This document shows positions 1 to 6,337 of a DNA stretch of 8,564 nt, in pieces. Location: positions 1 through 8,564 of the forward strand of contig JAFLCM010000085.1 of assembly GCA_017303565.1 (NCBI GenBank), read 5' to 3'. The position numbers and the translations under genes are program-made. The stretch comes from Planctomycetota bacterium. GTDB lineage: Bacteria > Planctomycetota > Phycisphaerae > Phycisphaerales > UBA1924. Position 1 is the stretch's first letter. Each line of letters starts with the position of its first letter. The notes below the pieces were generated by a model, which worked only from the letters and a program-made list of their open reading frames with translations, had not been told where the DNA came from and searched no databases.

Positions 1-123
1 CTGTTCCGATGACTTGAGCACCATCGGCGACACCACCGCCGCGATCGCACCGACCACGACCACCGTCCCCATCATCTCGATGAGCGTGAACCCGCGCCGA
101 GTTGGGATGCGATGTCTTCTCAC
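1..123 (-). CDS. Minor pseudopilin, fourth of the set (N-terminal 41 residues only, cut by window edge)
   Basis: The visible 41 codons encode a short basic leader (residues 1-10, rich in Arg), then a class III prepilin site: Gly11 followed by FTLIEMM, with the conserved Glu at mature position 5. A Val/Ala-rich hydrophobic helix of about 20 residues follows. This is the mark of a pilin or pseudopilin cleaved by prepilin peptidase (PilD/GspO family) and assembled through its N-terminal helix. The start is GTG at 123, chosen because its GTGA overlaps the TGA of the preceding gene (122-120), which implies translational coupling. By position after G-, H- and I-like genes it would correspond to a GspJ/PilW-type subunit. 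The C-terminal domain that would decide this lies outside the window, so the subtype is inference only; the pseudopilin call itself is secure. Confidence 0.85.
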   Translation of the reverse strand, partial: MRRHRIPTRRGFTLIEMMGTVVVVGAIAAVVSPMVLKSSEQ

Positions 124-623
124 GGCGTCAGGTCCGTCACAAGGGCGGTCAGCGTGAAGGACCGAGCGCCCGAGCGCCCCGAGTTCCACGTCACGCTCAC
201 GCTGATCCGGCGGTACACGTCCCGCGTCGAGTCGCCCGTCAAGGCGCCCGACGCCGACACAAGGCTCCCGATGCTCAGGGTCCACGCGTGCCCGGAGGCC
301 GTGTACACCGATGTCAGACCCGACAGCCGGGCCCGCAGGCCGGTCACCGGGCTGTCGAGGTACGTGCTCGAAGAGGCAAATGCCGCCATCCCCAGAGAGC
401 CGCTTGGGCTGGCGGCGTCCGCCAGCACCTGCTCCATGACGCCTTGCGCCAGCAGCGTCGCTCGGGTGATGTGCGTCGAGTCGGAACGGGCCAGGGAGGC
501 ATCGCGCATCATCGTCGTCGCCGGCGGAACCAGCGTCGCGATGACGACGACCACCAGCAGGGCCTCGATGAGCGTGAAGCCGCGCTGCCTGCCGCGGCTT
601 GACTGTGGCGGTGGATGGGTCAT
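120..623 (-). CDS. Minor pseudopilin, GspI/PilV-like
   Basis: Predicted 167-residue protein. Residues 1-15 form a polar, Arg-containing leader ending in Gly15, then FTLIEALL with Glu at mature position 5 and a Val-rich membrane helix (about 16-35) containing a Pro-Pro pair: a prepilin-peptidase substrate. The segment after the helix (about 54-68, TRATLLAQGVMEQVL) and the C-terminal strand pattern (about 138-163, with an SVTW segment) resemble GspI/PilV minor subunits; this subtype is from pattern memory, not alignment. The ATG at 623 was chosen over an in-frame start at 761 because it sits directly before the prepilin leader and its ATGA overlaps the stop of the upstream pseudopilin gene. A weak AGGA lies about 11 bases upstream. 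Minor pseudopilins of this kind form the tip or priming complex of the pseudopilus. Confidence 0.85.
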   Translation of the reverse strand: MTHPPPQSSRGRQRGFTLIEALLVVVVIATLVPPATTMMRDASLARSDSTHITRATLLAQGVMEQVLADAASPSGSLGMAAFASSSTYLDSPVTGLRARLSGLTSVYTASGHAWTLSIGSLVSASGALTGDSTRDVYRRISVSVTWNSGRSGARSFTLTALVTDLTP

Positions 624-1165
624 CGCTCGATCATTCCTGTCAGCGGGTGAACAGTGATCGTCGGACCGCCCGTGACCGTCACCGTGGCGGCGGCGGTGAA
701 CACGCCCACCAGGGCTCCGGCGCTCGTCCGCACCTGAGGCTCGCCCGTCGGCGCGAACCACACCACCGAATCGCCGCCCGGCATTGTGGAGAGCGAACCG
801 AACGCCACGCCCTGGAACAACGAGGCGACCGGCGTCACAGCACCGCTGTCCGAGGCGCCGGTGACGCCGGGGATCTCCGTCGGAGCGGCCCCGGGCGCCA
901 AGATGCGAACCAGCGTGAGCGTTTGTGAGGCCGCGTCGAACCGAACGCCCGCGGGGCGTCCGCTCGCGGCCGCATGCGCCCGCGCCAGCAAGAGCTGTCG
1001 CTCAATCTCCGCCGCGAGGGCCCGCCGGCGGGTGTCGCCCACCGTGCCCAGCGCCGGGATCGAGGCGATCGCCACCACGCCCAGCACGCCGATGACCGCG
1101 ATCAGCTCGATCAGCGTGAAGCCGGAGTTTCGGGTTCGGGGTCGCACGCGGGGGAAGCCCTTCAA
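620..1165 (-). CDS. Minor pseudopilin, GspH/FimT-like
   Basis: Predicted 181 residues from a TTG start. The basic leader ends at Gly15, followed by FTLIELIAVIGVLGVV (Glu at mature position 5) and a membrane helix to about residue 37. A helical stretch (about 44-68) has the ALAAEIERQLLLARAHAAASG pattern, matching the conserved N-terminal helix of GspH/FimT pseudopilins (many Ala/Arg, then a beta domain). The remaining 110 residues are Gly/Thr/Val-rich and beta-like. The start is uncertain: TTG at 1165 has no obvious ribosome site and lies immediately after a terminator T-run, while GTG at 1147 keeps a nine-residue leader and has AAGGG 11 bases upstream. Either start leaves the prepilin site intact. 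The gene overlaps the next pseudopilin by ATGA and is separated from the major pilin gene by 97 bases holding a terminator. Confidence 0.85.
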   Translation of the reverse strand: MKGFPRVRPRTRNSGFTLIELIAVIGVLGVVAIASIPALGTVGDTRRRALAAEIERQLLLARAHAAASGRPAGVRFDAASQTLTLVRILAPGAAPTEIPGVTGASDSGAVTPVASLFQGVAFGSLSTMPGGDSVVWFAPTGEPQVRTSAGALVGVFTAAATVTVTGGPTITVHPLTGMIER

Positions 1166-1166
1166 G

Positions 1167-1204
1167 AAAAACGCGGTCGAAAGGGCCCTCCCGCCCTCTC
1201 GACC
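1167..1204 (-). terminator. Rho-independent terminator after the major pilin gene
   Basis: Read on the minus strand, an 11-base arm (1204-1194, GGTCGAGAGGG) pairs with 1185-1175 (CCCTTTCGACC). All 11 positions pair, one as G-U. The loop is 8 bases; after a GCG spacer comes TTTTT (1171-1167). It lies 59 bases past the pilin stop codon and directly before the first minor pseudopilin gene, so it should cut transcription between the major pilin and the minor subunits. It may be partial rather than absolute. Confidence 0.8.
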
Positions 1205-1228
1205 CGCGTCGTATCTCGCTGTGTGAAT

Positions 1229-1243
1229 CGCGCGGTCCGCGCG
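1229..1243 (-). repeat. Near-perfect GC palindrome in the pilin 3' untranslated region
   Basis: CGCGCGG and CCGCGCG flank a single central base (A on the minus strand), 20 bases after the pilin stop codon. It could form a hairpin just upstream of the terminator and might protect the pilin mRNA 3' end. Such GC palindromes also arise by chance in DNA of this composition. Confidence 0.4.
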
Positions 1244-1262
1244 GGTCGGGACAAGGATGTCT

Positions 1263-1745
1263 TCAGAGCTTGTTCGCGGTGATCGCGACGCCGGAGGCGT
1301 CCAGCACGCGCGACGCGTCGGTGCTGTTGGCGTAGAACACCGCCGCGGGCGTCGAGAGCGTGTTGTCGACGTAGTAGCGCCACCCGCTGGCGCTGTTGCC
1401 CGTGGCCACGGTCCGAGTCGCGATCGCGGCCTCCGTCGCGGTCGCGGCGGTGACGGTGGTCAGGCCGTTGTAGGGGTTGGCGGGGATCTGCTCCTGCATC
1501 ACCACGCCGACGGTCGTGAGCTGCGTCAGCGTGGGGTACTGGGCCGTCCCGCTGACCGACTGGTCGGCGAAGTACTGCGCGATGCCGGTGCGGATGCCGC
1601 CCAGCGCGCCCTGCAGGGCCGCGGACTTCGCCCGCGCCGAGTAGTCGATGTACTTGGGCACGGCGATGCCGGAGAGGATCGCCAGCACCACGATCACCGC
1701 GATCAGTTCCACAAGCGTGAATCCGCGAGCGTTCCGAGTCTTCAT
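1263..1745 (-). CDS. Major type IV pilin / pseudopilin (GspG position)
   Basis: Predicted 160 residues. A very short basic leader (residues 1-8, ending in Gly8) precedes FTLVELIAVIVVLAILSGIAVP, with Glu at mature position 5 and Pro at mature position 22, both typical of type IV pilins and pseudopilins. After the N-terminal helix comes an Ala/Lys/Arg helix (about 38-56), then a soluble domain with an IPANPYNG motif near residue 90 and a GWRYYV segment near 123. There is no cysteine, so no C-terminal disulfide loop. The short leader, the excellent AGGAGA ribosome site and the dedicated terminator suggest a highly expressed main subunit. The ATG at 1745 is preferred to the in-frame extension to 2093, which lies inside the platform gene in another frame. 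The C-terminal calcium-loop signature of classical GspG is not evident, so filament type (secretion pseudopilus or pilus) stays open. Confidence 0.9.
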   Translation of the reverse strand: MKTRNARGFTLVELIAVIVVLAILSGIAVPKYIDYSARAKSAALQGALGGIRTGIAQYFADQSVSGTAQYPTLTQLTTVGVVMQEQIPANPYNGLTTVTAATATEAAIATRTVATGNSASGWRYYVDNTLSTPAAVFYANSTDASRVLDASGVAITANKL

Positions 1746-1750
1746 TGCGT

Positions 1751-1756
1751 TCTCCT
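1751..1756 (-). promoter_or_regulatory. Strong ribosome binding site of the major pilin gene
   Basis: AGGAGA on the minus strand, five bases before the ATG at 1745. It is among the best Shine-Dalgarno matches in the window and fixes the pilin start, rejecting the longer in-frame reading that runs to 2093. Confidence 0.8.
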
Positions 1757-1855
1757 GAAGGATGCCGATTGAAACGGAGAGATCAACCGGCGCATCGCGG
1801 CGCGGGAGGGCAGCGTCTCGACACCGCCATCTCGTTCCCCTTCGGTCAATGTCGA

Positions 1856-3070
1856 TCACTGCATGAGGCTCATCATGTTCCACATGGGCAAAAAGATCGC
1901 CAGCGCCACCATCAGCACCACCCCGGTCAGCAGCGCGATCAGGATGGGTTCCAGCACCGTCGAGGCGTTTTTCACCAGGTGCTTGGTTTCCCGGACGTAG
2001 TGGCGTGACACGATCTGGCACATCCGCGTCAGTTCCGCCGACTCCTCGCCGGCCCTGAACAGCTGCTTCACGAACCCCGGCAGGTACGAGCACTGCTGAA
2101 GCACCTCGCCGAGGCGTCCTCCGGCCTTCACCTGGCGGATCATCAGCGCCACGTCTTCACGCAGCATCGGGCGGCCCGAGGCCTTCCCCGCCATCTCCAG
2201 CGTGTCCAGCAGCCCCAGCCCGGACGAAAGGCACAGCCCGAACACGGAGGCAAACCTTCCCACCGCCAGGCCGGTCAGGATGCTGCCCAGCAGCGGCACG
2301 CGGTGCAGCCCGCGCTCGACGAGGGCCCGCGTCCGTGCTCCGCGCCACGCCGCACGGGCGATGAGGAAAATGCCCGCGAACGCGATCAGGTACAGGTACC
2401 ACCACGACCGCACCGAGGTTCCCAGCACATCGAGCGCCTCGGTCAGCACCGGCAGCGCCACCCCGCGCCCCCGGAACATCTCGGCGAACCGCGGCACCAC
2501 GAACGTCACCAGGAACCCCGTCCCCAGCGTGAGCGCGACCACCACCGTCGCGGGGTACATCAGGGCGCCCTTGACCGCCCGGCGCATCTCCGTCTGCTCT
2601 TCCACCTGCTCGGCCAGGTGCGCCAGCACCTTGATCATGTTGCCGCTCGTCTCCGCGGCCCGCACGGTCTGCAGGTACACCTCGCCGAAGAGGTCGCGGT
2701 GGGGGGTCAGCGCGTCGGTGATGCCCCGTCCGCCCTGCACGCTCGCGGCGACTTCGAGGATGATCTTCCGGAACGCCGGGTTCGGCTCCTGTTCCGCGAT
2801 CGAGCGGAAGCACTCAACGACCGGAAGCCGCGCTTCGAGCAGCACGCTCAACTGGTACGTGAAGTGCGCCACTTCCTGCGGCGAGACCTTCCGGCGCCAT
2901 CGCCCGGTCCGACCGCCCGCCTGCTCCGAGGCCGCCACAATCCGCGTGGGTGTCACCCCCGTCGCCGCGATCCTCCGATAGGCGTCCTGTCGCGACGGCG
3001 CCTTCATCACGCCGCTGGTCTTCGCGCCGCGCGAGTCGATCGCCCAGTATTGGAACGACAACTGGCTCAT
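1856..3070 (-). CDS. gspF: Type II secretion / type IV pilus inner-membrane platform protein, GspF/PilC family
   Basis: Predicted 404 residues, the usual family length. A soluble N-terminal segment (about 1-60) is followed by two related T2SSF domains, about 66-190 and 267-390. The first includes the QLSVLLEARLPVVECFRSIA and AAETSGNMIKVL patterns, the second LCLSSGLGLLDTLEMA and AGEESAEL. Hydrophobic membrane segments lie near 171-193, 222-242 and 373-394, giving the three-helix topology known for the family. The C-terminal LPMWNMM ending is typical. In known systems this protein sits in the inner membrane at the centre of the machine, transmits motion from the ATPase and inserts pilins into the filament. 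Its ATG overlaps the ATPase stop (ATGA, 3070-3067) with no clear ribosome site, so translation is probably coupled. A 110-base gap to the pilin gene follows. Confidence 0.95.
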   Translation of the reverse strand: MSQLSFQYWAIDSRGAKTSGVMKAPSRQDAYRRIAATGVTPTRIVAASEQAGGRTGRWRRKVSPQEVAHFTYQLSVLLEARLPVVECFRSIAEQEPNPAFRKIILEVAASVQGGRGITDALTPHRDLFGEVYLQTVRAAETSGNMIKVLAHLAEQVEEQTEMRRAVKGALMYPATVVVALTLGTGFLVTFVVPRFAEMFRGRGVALPVLTEALDVLGTSVRSWWYLYLIAFAGIFLIARAAWRGARTRALVERGLHRVPLLGSILTGLAVGRFASVFGLCLSSGLGLLDTLEMAGKASGRPMLREDVALMIRQVKAGGRLGEVLQQCSYLPGFVKQLFRAGEESAELTRMCQIVSRHYVRETKHLVKNASTVLEPILIALLTGVVLMVALAIFLPMWNMMSLMQ

Positions 3071-4749
3071 GCCGCATTCAGCCGCAGGGGCGCCGCCTCG
3101 GTGTCCACGATCGCCACCGCCTGGGCCACCTCTTCAAGGGTCGTGAGGCCTGCCCGGGCCTTCCGCAGCCCGTCCTCCCACATCGCCCGCGCCCCGCTCC
3201 TGGCCGCGAACGCAGCGATCTGTGCCGTCGTCGCGCCGCGCTCAACCTCCACGGCGAGCGCGGGGGTCATCCGCAGCATCTCGTACAGCCCGATCCGCCC
3301 ACGGTAGCCAGACCCGCCGCACCGCGCGCACCCCGCGCCGTGCATGAACGCGTCATCCGTGCCCGAGACGCCGAACCGCTTCTTTACGTGCTCCTCGGGC
3401 GTGTGCGCCGCGGCGCAGTCCCGGCACACCCGGCGGACCAGGCGCTGGGCCACGACGCCCAGCAGGGCGCTGGTGATGACGAACGAGGGAACGCCCAGGT
3501 CCTTCAGCCGCGCCACCGCGCCCGCCGCGTCGTTGGTGTGCAGCGTGCTCAGCACAAAGTGCCCCGTCAGCGACGCCTGCATCGAGATCAGCGCCGTCTC
3601 CGCGTCGCGCACCTCGCCCAGCAGGATGATGTCCGGGTCCTGCCGCAGGATCGACCGCAGCGCCCCCGCGAACGTCAGCCCGATCTCCGGGTTCGCCTGC
3701 ACCTGGCGGATCCCGTGCATCCGGATCTCCACCGGGTCCTCGATCGTCACGATGCTCACCTGCGGCGCGTTCAATCGCTTCACCGCCGTGTACAGCGTGC
3801 TCGTCTTGCCGCTGCCCGTCGGCCCGGTCACGAGCAGCATGCCGTGCGGGTGAGCGATGACCTCTTCCACGCCCTTGACGACGTCCTCGGGCATCCCGAG
3901 GTCGGTGAAGTCGAGGATCTGCCCGTGCGGCCGCAGCAGCCGCATCACGATGTTCTCGCCGCACACCGTCGGGATCGTCGACAGCCGCACGTCCAGCGTC
4001 TCGCCGCGGGCGGTGAACCGGAACTTCCCGTCCTGCGGGCGGCGCGTCTGCGTCAGGTCCAGGCTCGCCATCACCTTCAGACGCTGCACCAGGCCCGGGT
4101 GCGCTGACAGGGGCGGCCCTTGCCGCGCCGTCAGCGACCCGTCGATCCGGAACCGCAGTTGCAACTCGTGCTCGCACGGCGAGATGTGAACGTCCGACGC
4201 GCCCGCCGCCGCCGCGTCCGCGATGATCTGATTGACCGCCGCGACGATCGGCTCCTCGCCGGTCGTCAGTTCGGCTGGGGTGAGCGGCGCGTCGTCCCGG
4301 TGCCCCGCGTCGGAGCCCAGCGAGTACGCCTTCGCCGTCAGCGCCGCCAGCGCCTCTGGCAGGCACAGGACCGGCTCGATCTCGCCCTTGATGAGCTGGC
4401 GGACCTGATCGATCGCCTTGATGTTCAGCGGATCGACCATGCCCACCGTGACCGTCGAGCCCATCACGAAAAGCGGGAACGCCCGGTGCTTCTCGGCGAC
4501 GCTCCGCGGCAGCAGCCGCGCGTTGGTGATGTCGACGTCATAGTTGGCGAGGTCGACGAACGGCACCTCGAGCATCGTGGCGCGCACGAGCCCGACGTCC
4601 CGCGGCGAAGCCATCCCTAGAGCCTCCACGGCCTCCTCGAGCGCGCACCCGCGTTCGGAGGATGCCCGCCGGGCCTGGTCGGCCTGCGCCGCGGAGATCA
4701 GCCCCTCGTCCACCAGAGACCTGATGAGATAGTCTCCGCTGTTCAGCAC
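3067..4749 (-). CDS. gspE: Type II secretion / type IV pilus assembly ATPase, GspE/PilB family
   Basis: Predicted 560 residues, normal for GspE/PilB. An N-terminal T2SSE_N/MshEN-like domain (about 1-145) is linked to the catalytic part. Visible motifs are: a central DVHI segment (186-189); Walker A GPTGSGKT (309-316); an aspartate box around IEDPVEI (336-342); Walker B DPDIILLGE (371-379) with catalytic Glu379; a His box TGHFVLSTLHTN (395-406); and a zinc-type tetracysteine, C442/C445 and C474/C477. The tetracysteine favours an assembly ATPase (GspE/PilB) over a PilT retraction ATPase. It hydrolyses ATP at the inner-membrane base to drive filament growth. The GTG at 4749 was chosen because GGGAGGG lies seven bases upstream and it overlaps the PilZ gene end by seven bases. 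The open frame continues to 5889 without a stop, but that stretch is an antisense or frame shadow of the PilZ and barrel genes. Confidence 0.96.
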   Translation of the reverse strand: MLNSGDYLIRSLVDEGLISAAQADQARRASSERGCALEEAVEALGMASPRDVGLVRATMLEVPFVDLANYDVDITNARLLPRSVAEKHRAFPLFVMGSTVTVGMVDPLNIKAIDQVRQLIKGEIEPVLCLPEALAALTAKAYSLGSDAGHRDDAPLTPAELTTGEEPIVAAVNQIIADAAAAGASDVHISPCEHELQLRFRIDGSLTARQGPPLSAHPGLVQRLKVMASLDLTQTRRPQDGKFRFTARGETLDVRLSTIPTVCGENIVMRLLRPHGQILDFTDLGMPEDVVKGVEEVIAHPHGMLLVTGPTGSGKTSTLYTAVKRLNAPQVSIVTIEDPVEIRMHGIRQVQANPEIGLTFAGALRSILRQDPDIILLGEVRDAETALISMQASLTGHFVLSTLHTNDAAGAVARLKDLGVPSFVITSALLGVVAQRLVRRVCRDCAAAHTPEEHVKKRFGVSGTDDAFMHGAGCARCGGSGYRGRIGLYEMLRMTPALAVEVERGATTAQIAAFAARSGARAMWEDGLRKARAGLTTLEEVAQAVAIVDTEAAPLRLNAA

Positions 4750-5189
4750 GCGGCGGCCCTCCCGCCCGTGGTCGCCGTCAACGCGTCGACCGCTTTCAGG
4801 GTTGCCGCGGAGGGTTCGATGAACGAAGTCCCGTACAGGTACGTCGGCCCGCGGTCGAGCATCGTCACCCTTTGGACTCGCACGGTCGCGTCCATCGGGA
4901 CCTGCGGGCTCGCACCGGTGCCCTCGCTCAGGATCCGCACCCGAAGCACGGCGCCCCGCGGCAGGAAGTGCGCCGCCCGGAAGCCGACGCCGCCGGCACC
5001 GACGTCGACGATCGTCGCCCGCATGCCCGTCTCGCTCACGCCCGATTCCGGGGAGAAGCGAACCCGCCCTCCGCCGAAGTCCTCGCCCCCGATCAGGGGC
5101 GCGGGGTGAGCGCCGATGCTGACGAGGGCGCTCAGGGACAGCGCATGACGCTCGTGCCGACGGACTGTCAGACCGAAGTCGCTGGGCAT
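4743..5189 (-). CDS. PilZ-domain protein (putative cyclic-di-GMP receptor)
   Basis: Predicted 148 residues from ATG 5189. A PilZ signature is visible: RRHER at 10-14 (the RxxxR cyclic-di-GMP arginine motif, Arg10 and Arg14), then a beta-rich domain with DVGAGG at 62-67 in place of the usual (D/N)xSxxG, so the serine is a glycine. The final YGTSFIEPS (about 119-127) matches the closing strand of PilZ domains. No signal peptide or membrane helix is seen, so it is cytoplasmic. PilZ proteins bind cyclic-di-GMP and act on motor or secretion partners; overlap with the ATPase gene suggests that target. The start is uncertain: ATG 5189 has GAGG seven bases upstream and places RRHER near the N-terminus as usual, but ATG 5240 and GTG 5297 are in frame. 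The domain call is firm; ligand binding is untested. Confidence 0.85.
   Translation of the reverse strand: MPSDFGLTVRRHERHALSLSALVSIGAHPAPLIGGEDFGGGRVRFSPESGVSETGMRATIVDVGAGGVGFRAAHFLPRGAVLRVRILSEGTGASPQVPMDATVRVQRVTMLDRGPTYLYGTSFIEPSAATLKAVDALTATTGGRAAAC
4757..4763 (-). promoter_or_regulatory. Ribosome binding site of the ATPase gene, inside the PilZ gene
   Basis: GGGAGGG on the minus strand, seven bases before the GTG at 4749. It lies within the last codons of the PilZ gene and supports the GTG start; no other start codon with an upstream site fits the N-terminal domain as well. Confidence 0.65.
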
Positions 5190-5319
5190 CTCTGGGCCTC
5201 GTGCCGGGCGGTGGGGAAGCGACGCGTTGCGTCCACTCATCGTCCCGAAACCCGCGCGAGTGAAGCCCGTCCCCCGCGCAGCCGCGTCCGAGAACACTCA
5301 GGCGACCCGCCGGCGCACG

Positions 5320-5359
5320 AAAAAGGCGCCCCGCGTGCAGGCCGGCAACGCGGAGCGCC
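5320..5359 (-). terminator. Rho-independent terminator of the beta-barrel gene
   Basis: On the minus strand, a 12-base arm (5359-5348, GGCGCTCCGCGT) pairs with 5336-5325 (ACGCGGGGCGCC) along its whole length, with one U-G pair. The loop is 11 bases and TTTTT (5324-5320) follows directly. It lies 25 bases after the barrel-gene stop, separating that gene from the PilZ-ATPase cluster, which therefore needs its own promoter between here and the PilZ start. Confidence 0.9.
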
Positions 5360-5384
5360 CGTGATGTGCCTTCCCAGGAGCCCT

Positions 5385-6284
5385 TCAGAACGCGATCACC
5401 ACCGACAGCGTCACGCGCCAGTCGTAGAGGTTGTCCTCCTGGTTGACCTGCGTCTCCCACATGGCGCGGAAGAACACGCTCTCGAAGGGTCGGAGTTCGC
5501 CGCCCGCGCCCGCGGTGAAGATCGGGTCGTCCTCGCCCCTGCCGAAGTTGCCGACGTCGCCGCCCTGGAACGGGAGCGTCGCGTCGCGGTCGTCGAGCGA
5601 GTGCGTCGCGTTGAGCTCGACGACCGGGCTGAACCAGTCGGTCAGGCGGTAGTCGGCGCGCAGGTCCCAGTGCAGGCGGTCCGACTGGCCCCAGCGGTCG
5701 TCCTCGTCGACGCCCAGCAGCGCGTTCAGCGTTGCCCCGAAGTGCAGGCGATCGAAGCCCTTGTCGATCGAGTACCAGAACCGCAGCTCGCTGTCGTTCT
5801 GCAGCACGTCCGCGTCGCCCCAGGGGAACTGGTAGCCGGCGCCCACCGCCATGTGGAACTGCCCGGGAACGTCGCGATAGAAGTTCCACTTGAGGCCCGC
5901 GGCGACGTCATTCCAGCCGTCCTCCTCGAGGTTGTCCGAGTCGATCCACATGTACCCGTCCTTGTACGCGACGAGTTGCAGCCGGTCGGTCAGCGCCACC
6001 CGGACCTCCGCCGCCGCCACCTGCGCGTGACCGTCGCCCAGCGGGGCGTCGCCGTCGAACTTCTGGTAGACGTACCAGAGGCGCAGGTCGGTGGTGATGA
6101 ACGAGTTCTCGTTGAAGTACGGGGCCGTGCACGGGTGCACAAAGGTCTGTTCCTTGGGCTGCTCCGCGAACGCCGGGTCCGGATCGCCGAACAGCACGAA
6201 CTTCGCGTGCTGCGCGCCCGCGGAACCCGCGACGCCCAGGAGCGCGGCCGCGGTCAGCATCACCAGTCTGTTTCCAGCATGCAT
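5385..6284 (-). CDS. Secreted, probable outer-membrane beta-barrel protein of unknown function
   Basis: Predicted 299 residues. A signal peptide is clear: residues 1-24, with a hydrophobic core LVMLTAAALLGVAG and likely cleavage after AGA before Gln25. The rest is rich in alternating aromatic and polar strands (for example ITTDLRLWYVYQKF near 63-76, LKWNFYRDV near 131, LHWDLRADYRL near 204, FRAMWETQV near 272) with Asp/Gly-rich turns, and the last residue is Phe. Both are hallmarks of outer-membrane barrels folded by the BAM machinery. One cysteine is seen (Cys52). The ATG at 6284 has GAGGAG eight bases upstream, which rules out the in-frame start at 6302. The gene has its own terminator and is divergent from the M16 protease gene. 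I do not recognise a specific family; a porin-like or lipid/phenol-transport-type barrel is possible but unproven. Confidence 0.85.
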   Translation of the reverse strand: MHAGNRLVMLTAAALLGVAGSAGAQHAKFVLFGDPDPAFAEQPKEQTFVHPCTAPYFNENSFITTDLRLWYVYQKFDGDAPLGDGHAQVAAAEVRVALTDRLQLVAYKDGYMWIDSDNLEEDGWNDVAAGLKWNFYRDVPGQFHMAVGAGYQFPWGDADVLQNDSELRFWYSIDKGFDRLHFGATLNALLGVDEDDRWGQSDRLHWDLRADYRLTDWFSPVVELNATHSLDDRDATLPFQGGDVGNFGRGEDDPIFTAGAGGELRPFESVFFRAMWETQVNQEDNLYDWRVTLSVVIAF

Positions 6285-6292
6285 GTCTTGAA

Positions 6293-6298
6293 CTCCTC
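6293..6298 (-). promoter_or_regulatory. Ribosome binding site of the beta-barrel gene
   Basis: GAGGAG on the minus strand, eight bases before ATG 6284. It settles the start just before the signal peptide. Confidence 0.75.
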
Positions 6299-6337
6299 GC
6301 AAGGGTTGATTGAGAAGGCGGCCTCATGGCCGATCTG

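Noticed and set aside
1746..2093. N-terminal extension of the pilin to position 2093
   Set aside because: It would put about 116 residues before the prepilin leader and overlap the platform gene; AGGAGA sits just before ATG 1745.
4750..5889. An N-terminal extension of the ATPase giving a 940-residue protein
   Set aside because: The extension runs through the PilZ gene, a terminator and the barrel gene in another frame, is Arg/Pro-rich with no domain pattern, and the GTG at 4749 has a good ribosome site and starts a normal-length GspE.
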